Source: Rhizomys pruinosus | Taxonomy: Eukaryota > Chordata > Mammalia > Rodentia > Spalacidae | Direction: 5' to 3' | Assembly: GCA_009823505.1 (NCBI GenBank) | Contig: VZQC01010433.1 | Span: forward strand, 94,689 to 158,688 | DNA length: 64,000 nucleotides | Part shown: positions 55,666 through 64,000 of the stretch, piece after piece | How the letters are laid out: every line of letters begins with the position of its first letter | Position numbering within the stretch: position 1 is the first letter of the stretch | Position numbers and translations under genes: made by a program | The notes under the pieces: model-generated | Seen by the model: only the letters and a program-made list of their open reading frames with translations | The model's database searches: none | Told to the model about the DNA's origin: nothing

Positions 55666-55985
55666 AAAGCTACCCTGTCAACCCTTTTTCTACATGTTTG
55701 GAAGCAGGAAAAAGAAGAAAAAGTTCTTGACTTCAGGAAACCCACATCTTTAAGGAATAAGTAGGAAACAGTTCAAAAGGGATATATTCGTGGGTGGGAT
55801 AAAAAAAGATTTACTAACAGAGTATTGGAGAATGAAAAAAGAAAAGAGTTCAAGATAGAGGAAAAAAAAAACAGTGAAAGATAAAGACAGGATTGAGAGG
55901 GATAAACCTGGGTATCCAAATTTTTTGCTCTGAGCAGCCAAGTCAATTAAAGCATTTATTTGTGGGTTGTTTTTTTTTTTTTGCT
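55666..55985. other. Unrecognised non-coding DNA
   Basis: A-rich and otherwise featureless. Confidence 0.4.
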
Positions 55986-55989
55986 TGCT

Positions 55990-55990
55990 T

Positions 55991-56032
<42 letters not shown>
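55990..56032. repeat. (TG)n microsatellite
   Basis: About 20 perfect TG units. Confidence 0.97.
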
Positions 56033-56034
<2 letters not shown>

Positions 56035-56074
56035 ATGTGATGCATGCCAGTGGGTGGATATGCTTGCATATTTG

Positions 56075-56227
56075 CCAAGAGTGGTGGTGCATGCCCTTAA
56101 TCCCAACACTCAAGAGGCAGAGGCAGGCAAATTTCTGTGACTTCAAGGCCAGCCTGGTCTACATAGCAAGTTCCAGTACAGCTGGGGCTACAGGGGGACC
56201 CTGTCTCAAAAAGATGAACAAACAAAC
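56075..56227 (+). mobile_element. B1 SINE inside a ~42-bp imperfect direct repeat
   Basis: Plus-strand B1 ('aagagtggtggtgcatgcc' to 'tgtctcaaaaagatg' and an AAAC-type tail). The flanks 56032-56074 and ~56233-56275 are related over about 42 bases ('gatgcatg...gggtggata...tttgc'), which is longer than an ordinary retroposon target duplication. Confidence 0.9.
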
Positions 56228-56277
56228 AAAAAGAATATGATGCATGTACATGGGTGGATACGTTTGTATTTGCATTA

Positions 56278-56430
56278 GGCAGTAAGGCTGGCCAGCAAGC
56301 TCTATTTCTGCCTGTGTCTTCCTCCTCAGTGCTGGGGTTACAGGTACCTAGAACCACATCTGGCCTTAGATGTGGGTGCTAGGAATATAAACTCCGGTCT
56401 CTTACCCACTGAGCCATCTTCCCAGCCCCC
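56278..56430 (-). mobile_element. B4/RSINE1-like SINE
   Basis: 'cctcctcagtgctggggtta', 'caggtacctagaaccacat' and 'gatgtgggtgctaggaata' followed by 'cttacccactgagccatctt' and 'cccagcccc' give the B4 layout on minus. Confidence 0.85.
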
Positions 56431-56867
56431 AAAGCAATGAGGGCTTTTTTTTTCCTTAAATGAAAACTAAAATGAATGATGAATTTTAGGTCAAATTCAT
56501 AGTTTTTGTTTTGAACACATCATGTTTGCAAAATCTACTCAGGTTACAAGAAGAAATGGTAAATAGACACATGAGTCAGTGCGGAAACGGTGGAAAGGCG
56601 GAGGTTGTGTGGGTGGCTCCACACTTCACTTGTATTTGAAGCTGGATGTCTGGAGAGTATCACTTATGAGGTCAGTACGGATAGAAAGGAAACAAAAAAG
56701 AGCAAGAATCCAAGCCTACAGAACTCTAAAAACTATAAGAAAAATGCGAAAGACAGTAAGATACAGAAGCGGATGAAGCAGGACAAAGAGTGGAAGATGC
56801 CCAAATCCAGGGAAACAGGGGACCCAGGGCAGCAGGTCAGGTGATGCTGCAGTGTGCTGAGAAAGAG
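56431..56867. other. Unrecognised non-coding DNA
   Basis: Nothing was recognised. The 56690-56830 segment is purine-rich. Confidence 0.4.
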
Positions 56868-56905
56868 ACAGAGACAGAGACAGAGACAGAGACAGAGACA
56901 GAGAC
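56868..56905. repeat. (GACAGA)n hexanucleotide repeat
   Basis: Six perfect GACAGA units. The open frames with Thr-Glu or Leu-Cys repeats over it are translation artefacts. Confidence 0.97.
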
Positions 56906-57099
56906 TGCTAGATTCCACAAAACAGCGCTCATCACAGACCTAATACTTGCGACTGTATTAGGGAATCTGGAGTGTTTATGAACAGCAGAGAGGCAAGACT
57001 TTTGGGAACCATTACTTAATAATTCTATGATGGCAGCTCAATGCAAAGATCATGGAAATAAAGATCCTTCCTTGTTTGGTTTTGCTGGATGCTGTTTTT

Positions 57100-57215
57100 A
57101 GATTGTTTCTTTGATTTTCTGAGCCGAGGTCTTACTGTGTAACTCAGACAGTCCTTGAACTCAGCATCCTCCTGCCTCAGCCTCCTAGATGCCAGTATTA
57201 TCACCGTGTTTAGTC
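57100..57215 (-). mobile_element. Old B1-like SINE
   Basis: 'gaggtcttactgtgtaactc', 'agtccttgaactcagcatcc' and 'cctgcctcagcctcctagat' give a proto-B1 order on minus, strongly diverged. Confidence 0.65.
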
Positions 57216-58401
57216 TGATTTTGTTCCAATTATGGGTGATATCAGCATCCAGAGATAAGTAAGAAGTTAATGGGACAAAAACTCAGTGAATGAGAAACAG
57301 CCAGAGATGCAAAAGTAAGAAATGGTTTCATGATATATTCAGTCATCTTGGGGTGGTTTCTATTTTCTCAAGGAAAAGTAGAGAACACCAGCTTGTAGCT
57401 AAGGTTAAAGTTGAGGAAAGTATGAAATGGTTGTCTTAGTGATATGGGAGTGACAAACCAGGACATATGAAGGTTGGATCAGGCTGGATACCCATTTTGG
57501 GACCAGGAAGTGTGGTGCTGAGCTTTTCTGTAGACACACTCCGCTGCCTGGAAACTGACAAAGAGCAAGCAGAAAAGAGGGCTACCCCACAGTAGAGATC
57601 CTTACTGTGGGAGTGAAGGCGCTGAGCACAAACTCTGGAGAAGCCATGACGATGGCCAGGCAAGTGTTAACAGAAGAGGGAGAGATTCACGAAGGGACGT
57701 CTTGATGGATTCAGAGAACGCACTGCAAAGACAGGAAGCAGTGGCAAAAATGAGATATTGAGAACTGGAATTATGGAGCTGGCTCAGTTAATGCAATGGT
57801 AGTACGAAAGAGTGAGACTAGGTAGCAAGTGACTGAGGAAGAAGAGAGCTGAGCTGAAAGAAAAAAGCCCAAGGCATCATGGGTCAGGGGATGGCTGCAC
57901 CAGACAAGAGCCTTTAATTCTTTACTAAAGGTACCAGCAATTAAGACAAAAGCTAAGGTGAAAAGAAGGTCAAAACAAAACACAAAGATGCTAAGATCTC
58001 CCATAGCTGAGAGAAAAAAAGCAAACAAGGAGGAAAATAGGGTACGTCTAGTAACGGCATTTGAAGGTGCATAAACTCATCTGTTTCCAAGAAGCTGACA
58101 TTTTTCTTTTCAGCATAGAAGGGAAAAAAAAAAAAAGTGGTATTGAGAAGCAGTGAGGACTTCGTTTCCTCCAGGATCCATGTGAGACACATAAACCGCC
58201 CCAGGCGCAAAGGCTTTGGGCTGCAGGCAAGCAGATGCTTTGAGAACAGCCAGCTTCACATATCACAACAAAAGTGGAAGAAGGGAATGTTCCTAGAAGG
58301 AATAGCTAGGATACAAGAGCATCTGTTTCTCCCAGTAGGACCTGATAATTTCTAAATCTGTTTAGGGAAAATACACATGGCCTGGAATGCTGTGGCTGTT
58401 T
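57216..58401. other. Unrecognised non-coding DNA
   Basis: 57440-58340 is of slightly higher GC content than its flanks and free of recognised repeats. Several minus-strand frames of 70-85 codons overlap without family resemblance. Confidence 0.45.
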
Positions 58402-58415
58402 TAAAATTAATTTTT

Positions 58416-58546
58416 TTTTGGTCTCCCTGTAGCCCCAGCTGTCCTGGAACTCACTCTGTAGACCAGGCTGGACTTGAACTCACAAAGATCCACCTGCCTC
58501 TGCCTCCCAAGTGCTAGGATTAAAGGCGTGTGCCATCACACTTGGC
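58416..58546 (-). mobile_element. B1 SINE, tail-side deleted
   Basis: Minus-strand B1 that passes from a T-run directly into 'ggtctccctgtagccccag', lacking the 'gagacag' segment. The perfect 14-bp duplication taaaattaattttt lies at 58402-58415 and 58547-58560. Confidence 0.95.
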
Positions 58547-58560
58547 TAAAATTAATTTTT

Positions 58561-59725
58561 AAGCACACTTCTCAAATACCTCTTAGCCAAATAAAAATAG
58601 TTCAAAGAAAATCATGAGATAAGAGCCAGTATCACCTACCATCACTCTTGCCATGTTGAGCAGTCATTCTTCCTATGGTGAAACGTCCATATGTGCCTGA
58701 TACTAAAATGATAACACTTGACACTTTATCTCCACCCCCACATCCACGTGGACATCGTGAAATATTGGGTAGGTTGGCAATGACCTTGGATAGTTAAGAG
58801 AGAAGGTGCCACAGGAAGCCAAGCAGAGGACTACAGACTTCCCAATGAGCGAAAATACAAACCCCAAGTTAGAAGCCTCTGGTGTGGCTTGTTTCTTTTC
58901 CTTACTCTTGAGTAGCTTTAGCTTTTTGCCAGCTGCCAGGCTCCACGGCCCCTGGCTCTTTTCTTCTCCACCTTTTGGATTGATCCTTTTATTACATGCC
59001 TCCAGAACCTGATAAACACCCCATGTTCACTTTTTATGGAAAGTTCTGGAATGTTCCGTAATTAGTTTCCTCAAATAAAACCAAAGCCTATAAACACTTA
59101 GGGAAACTTGGAGTGGAAGGATTTAGAGAGTCACTTTTCCAGGCACTGTTTTCCTCATTGAAATCCTGGGTTTTCAAAGAACTACTTCCTGCTCCTGCCC
59201 TCCTTAAAAGAAGATTTCATAGTCTTATCAGTGCTTGCAAATGCCTAACAAGAGCCACTGCTGCAGAAGACTCCCTGCTAGGATCCCTCTAGTGAGTCCA
59301 TCTGAAATCCAGCGATAAAAATAATAATTAAAGGAAAGATTCCCCATTGCCCCAATGAGAAATCCATCCATATATCTGAAATTTAATCTAAGTCGACCCA
59401 TAAAAGCACACTGTCGGCCCCCAGTCTCCCTCACCAGGATGGCCCAGGGGAGAGGGGAGGGGGAGTCGAATCACATCACACTGAGAAAAGTGCCCCTCTA
59501 GAGAAAGAGACCAGACATTCTTGCAGCAAAGCATATTTTTCTTCTATTCACCTACTTACAAAATATAAATGTCCTGCACCAACCTTCAGGAAAGTGATTT
59601 ACCACACTACTAATACGGATCCTCTACATTTATATAGTGCTTCACTCCAAGAAGTCTCCACATCCATCTTCTCTCGAAGTGCTAGACACTGGCACTGAAA
59701 ATGTGCTGCTAGAAATGAAACAACC
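58561..59725. other. Unrecognised, possibly single-copy DNA
   Basis: No confident repeat was recognised. It holds a perfect three-unit heat-shock-type motif at 59044-59056. A phrase at 59628-59642 ('tttatatagtgcttcac') recalls an ancient MIR or L2-type element, too little to call. Confidence 0.4.
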
Positions 59726-59726
59726 T

Positions 59727-59943
59727 TTTTCTTTATTTGTCTTTATTTTATCTGTCTGAGTGTTTTACTTGCATGTACATAGGTGCTCCACATGCACCCG
59801 TTAGAGACCGGAAGAGAGCATTGGATCCCCTGGGACTGGAATTACAGATAGTTGTCAGCCACCATGTAGGTGCTGGGAACTAAACCCAGGTCCTCTGCAA
59901 GAGCGGCCAGTGTGCCTGACTGCTGAGCCATCTCTCCAGCTCC
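59727..59943 (-). mobile_element. B2-type SINE, single-unit form
   Basis: 'atctgtctgagtgttttact', 'cccctgggactggaattaca' and 'gccaccatgtaggtgctggg' then 'ctgctgagccatctctccag'. It is diverged and on the minus strand. Confidence 0.9.
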
Positions 59944-62900
59944 AAAGACACAATCTTTTTCCTAACTAGCTTACAATTGGACGTACTGTTTCTCCCTCTA
60001 ATATCATAAACTTTAATCATAAAATCCTTTCCTTGTGGACATTGAGCTCACAATATTAAATTATAAAGAAAATTCATAACTCCTGTTTACTTAACAGGAA
60101 CAAAATGTGACCAAGTGGGAAATGAAGGTGAATTAAAAACAAAATGGTGAGTTGAAGGATGTGATTTGCCCTTTGCTAACCTTTCCAGCCAAACAGAGCT
60201 TAAACCAATCCCAAGTCTGTTTTGTGCAAATTTCTCACAACCCTTAATAACTTAATAGCATAATTGTACATACAATTGCTCCTGATTTGGGCCGAGTGCC
60301 GCAAGACTGCAGGCCTTTGTCTCTTCTAAACCATGGTCAACATCCTTAAAGTGCCAAAACCTATAAAGGACTTTTATGAAGTAATTTGTCAATTTTATAG
60401 ACTTAATCATCCTGCAACAAACTTCATCCTGAACAGATCCTCTACTCCCAGTCACTTCATTCATTCATTTATCTGCTCTGTCATTTATACAATCATTCGT
60501 CAACCTATTGAATTTGATGTTCAAAGGCTCACAAGCTTAAATTTTTTGTAGCTGTGTCCTTTGTGGAGTTCATTGCAGCCAAAAGGTAGCAAAGTATGGT
60601 GATGCTGCCAAAGGCAGCTGCTGGGTAACAACAGAGATGCTTGGAATCCATCCTCTTCACCTCATAAATAGGGGCACAGCAGTATGTACTGAGCATCAGA
60701 AAACTCATATAGCTTGGCTTAATTCTATGCCAAGTGAAATTTTTCTAAACAAATAATCACAGAAAAGCAAATAGGACACACAATTGTATTGGATCATACA
60801 ATAAATAATAAATGTAGATATGCATGCATATGTGCACACAAAGAATAAGTGCTAGAAGAAATATCAATATACATCAATATACTAGGTATGATTACTTATG
60901 TGCTAAGATTATAAATGATTGATATTTTAATTAATCTTTTTAGAGCTCTCATACTAAATATATAATCATTGGAAAAGTTATTTCACAATGTAGCTCTAGT
61001 TTAGATCATATGTTATGCTTACAAGTTTTCCTAAAAGCACCTTATATATGCTTTTTACATATTAACATGTCTCCCTTCTTGCTTCATGAACCATTTATCT
61101 CTTCATTATCCTGCAATGGTTAGTTGTTGTTTTTTCCTTCTAACAAGATCACTTTAAGCCAGCATGAGTCTCTCACTGCCCCCCCCACCCTAAGCCCTAC
61201 CTTCTTATCAGATTTGGATTCAGAACTAAGATGAGGGTAGGTGAGAAGTGTGGTGGGCACAGATAAACCCAGCAATCCAGAGGTGGAGAGAAAAGGATCA
61301 AAATTGTGAGAGCACTGGGTCCTCACCCTGGGTTATAAAAGGAAACTATGGCTCATTGTCTAAAAGAATAACACAGGGAGGGCAGCCCTCACTCTGAGGG
61401 AAAGGGACCACACTTGTTGAAGTGTGAGGGTATATTGGCACAGCAGATATTGAGGCTCCTGAGAGAGGTTTTGAGCAATTTGATCGAATAATTCTGAATC
61501 AAATAGCTTTTGTTTTCCTGTTTTAATAATAATACGCTTCCTTATGTTTAAGTTGACTTGAGTGGGAAATTCTGATATTTGCTGATAAGGTGCACAATAT
61601 ATTTTCCAAAACTAAGTGCCTTTAGTCTTCTGATCAAATAAAGAAGAGAATGAAAAAAACACAATTTTCCATAGAACTTCACGTTCATGTTTTATTTCAT
61701 CACATTTCCGTGAAAATTAAATGCCTGTCAGAATAGTTATTTCTTTCCCCTTGCACACTGTAGTCTTTATCCAACGTTTTTCATAATTTTCAAACATATA
61801 GACAAGCCGAAGGGGTTTTACAGTGAGTGTACAAAGAACCTTTACCACACATACTTTAGCAGTACCAGTCCATACTCTGCCAACTTGGAAGCTGGCTTTA
61901 GTTTTTGTGATGTACTTTTGAGAAATTCTACTTCTTTACCATTCTCAATGATGAGCTCAAATTGTTCTGACATCCTGACCTCTATTGCCATTTAACAAGG
62001 GGCCATTCATATCTCATTTCTTCTGCTAGATGATAAGACCCTTTTGGTCAGACATGTTGTCTGACAGAAGTTCATATCACTTACAGAATCTGGCATTCCA
62101 TGTAATGTATGTTCTCAATATAAATATGCATATATATAACAAAGTCAAAGTCTGCTCTTCCTAGTGTCTGCCCACCATGTAACAGAATGTTTGTGACATC
62201 AGACATGGAAAAAGTGTTCCTGACACACCGAAAAAGGAATTCTTTTCTGCAACATGTACCAGCTGAGAATCATCTATTGAATTCTGACAAGATCTACCTA
62301 GATGTAACATCAGATTGCATTAATTGAGATCTCAGTCCCACAAAACCTCCCTGTTTGAAGAACATAAGGTGTTTTAGTTGTGTTTATGTTTGACTGGCTA
62401 TAAATTGGAATTCCTATGACTACCTCATTGAGTTCCATTAAGTTTCTAAAGAAGTTCACAGCAATTGGAGAAGTGTATTTATAGTCTGCTAGAAAGGATA
62501 TTAAAAAAAAAGAGAGAGAAAGAAAGAGAAGGGTGAGATCTATGGGAAGGGCCATGAAGCTTCTGTCCTCTCCCTAGGCTTACCACCCTCCAAGAACCTT
62601 GACAGGTACAGCTATGGACAGGCATTCCTAACTCTGTCCTGATTCAATCACTGATCATTGGTGATCAGTTCAGTCTTCCCCCTCTCACTCCTCAAAGTTT
62701 ATATACTGTGATGTCCCAACCCTTAAGTCTTGGGATTGCTCCATCTTGAAAGCAACTAGGGACTGCAGGTCACCAATCAACTTGTTATCATACAAAAAGA
62801 TATTTATAACATTGGAGATCTCGGGGATTTGTATTCAAGAAAGAAGAACAAAGATCAAATATATATTTTGCAATATAATACTATATATAGTGGAAATGAA

Positions 62901-63279
62901 CATCAATTAATGGGGGAATTAGATTTGAATGATTGGCTATATCTCCATAATAAAACAAATACTTAAGTTGTAGTTTTAATGAACTGGACATGACATCTTT
63001 CATACTTTCCATAAATTCTAAAAGTATATCATTTTATTTCTATGAAAATTAGCTTGACAAGGAAGATATTCATATGACAAATATCTCTTTAACAAGAGAC
63101 ATAAACACTATTAGGAAAATGAAGGTGCTCCTTTTACTACTATTTTGATTAAAATCCCTCTAAAATATACATTCCTTTGCAACCATCTTCATGAAGCTGA
63201 GAACCTCATATCAATCCCTCTTCATGAGCTGAACAAAGCCTGAGCTGGACATGAACTTCTAAGAAACTAAAACATAAGA
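59944..63279. other. AT-rich non-coding DNA, nothing recognised
   Basis: 3.3 kb with no SINE and no gene. 61770-61900 carries a phrase ('ttcaaacatatagacaagcc') vaguely like an old L1 3' end. AT-rich TATA runs occur near 62120 and 62855-62890. It is the longest SINE-free stretch of the window. Confidence 0.45.
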
Positions 63280-63405
63280 TGGAGTGTTCACTTGGGAGGC
63301 TGAGACCAGAGAATGAGGAGTCTGAGGACAGCCCAACTACATAGCAAGTTGGATGCCAACTTGGCCTACAAAGCAAGACCCTGTTTCAAAGGAAGCAAAA
63401 CAAAC
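63280..63405 (+). mobile_element. Old B1-like SINE
   Basis: 'acttgggaggctgagaccag', 'agcccaactacatagcaag' and 'aagcaagaccctgtttcaaa' with an A-rich end is a diverged proto-B1 order. A partial internal repeat, 'caa(c)ttgg...aag', occurs in the middle. Confidence 0.65.
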
Positions 63406-63442
63406 AGGAGAGGTTGTATTGATTTAAAAATTGTGCTTCTTA

Positions 63443-63590
63443 GAGCTGGGTGCAGTGGTGCATGTCTTTAATCCTAGCACTTGGGAGGCAGAGGCAGGTG
63501 GATCTCTGTTAGTTCAAGGCCAGCCTGGTCTACATAATGAGTTCCAGGACAGCTGGGGCTACAGAGAGACCCTGTCTAAAAAAGACCAAA
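63443..63590 (+). mobile_element. B1 SINE
   Basis: Plus-strand B1 ('agctgggtgcagtggtgcat' to 'gagaccctgtctaaaaaag'), flanked by related 'aaaaattgtgcttct' and 'aaaaatttatgcttct' sequences that read as a target duplication. Confidence 0.93.
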
Positions 63591-63606
63591 AAAAATTTAT
63601 GCTTCT

Positions 63607-64000
63607 TTATTGTTATATTTCTTTGTATCTGAAAGCAGCTGTGCTGTTATAATGTGAATCTCTTAATGGGCTCTAGAATTGACCTACCACTTATATTCAG
63701 ACACTATAATTACTGGATATGGGTGGAAGATATGCATCATATTTTAGAGTAATATAAAATTAAAGGGAAAAATGTGAAGTCCAAAACACATCTTGGAATT
63801 AGCATATAGTTTATTCCCAGCGGTCATAATTTTGGTACATATGTGATGTTTATATAGGCATATGTTGGAGCAATACAAAGGGGAGGGAACAACAACATAA
63901 GGACTGGGTCAAAGAACCAACTGATACAATTAAACTCTGCTGCAAACAATAAGCCTCTGCAGAAAAAAAAATCCTTGGAAAGACTGAGAGAAAGATGCAA
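63607..64000. other. Unrecognised non-coding DNA
   Basis: Nothing was recognised up to the right edge. Confidence 0.4.

Noticed and set aside
8320..56030. CRISPR-like arrays from regularly recurring motifs
   Set aside because: The repeats are microsatellites and SINEs of mammalian type; there are no spacer-repeat arrays.

Overview
This window looks like non-coding nuclear DNA from a muroid rodent. It is AT-rich, and I found no open frame that belongs to a recognisable host gene. It is dense with B1 (7SL-derived), B2/B3 (tRNA-derived), ID-like and B4-like SINEs, rodent-type L1 tails, and MaLR/ERVL-type LTRs. B2 plus B1 points to muroids. The B2 copies, many with an internal tandem duplication, and a B1 ending of the form 'gctggggctacagggagaccctgtctc' (in pieces under 20 bases) are unlike the mouse and rat consensus I know. 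A spalacid or another non-murine lineage is possible, but that is inference.

Layout. 1-750 is one copy of an unnamed repeat whose first ~105 bases are inverted, followed by a rodent L1 3' tail (~790-1900, minus) and an MLT1-like LTR (~2090-2390). 2.4-15.4 kb is mostly unrecognised DNA with scattered SINEs, an ERVL-like LTR (7.55-7.9 kb) and a minus-strand MLT1-like LTR (12.9-13.6 kb) split by a B2. 15.46-17.45 kb is a nearly complete MaLR element (LTR, internal region, LTR). 22.8-24.96 kb is an old plus-strand L1 ORF2/3' region broken up by SINEs and simple repeats. 31.0-31.7 kb is another minus-strand MLT1-like LTR split by a B2. 32.68-33.21 kb is a B2 that carries a precisely bounded 300-bp solo LTR with a 6-bp target duplication. 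37.3-39.3 kb is a rodent L1 3' half (minus). 42.0-42.8 kb is an LTR-like element with an internal ~164-bp tandem duplication. 45.48-45.90 and 51.30-51.69 kb are minus-strand MaLR/ERVL-type LTRs. 47.28-47.53 kb is a B2-B1 chimera flanked by one target duplication. 48.65-50.45 kb is a 5'-truncated L1 with a 15-bp target duplication. 54.39-55.65 kb is the second, cleanly bounded copy of the unnamed repeat. 56-64 kb is mainly unrecognised, AT-rich DNA.

There is no operon or gene set. Most short open frames are antisense or sense readings of SINEs; for example, several peptides beginning MYCLH are one B2 segment read repeatedly. The points of most interest are (i) the 1.26-kb retroposed repeat of unknown identity whose two copies share a 5' end, (ii) the chimeric B2-B1 SINE that moved as one unit, (iii) the solo LTR with 7-bp terminal inverted repeats and a 43-bp duplicated segment, and (iv) a B2 subfamily defined by an ~18-bp internal duplication. 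All repeat names rest on recognition by eye, without a database search.
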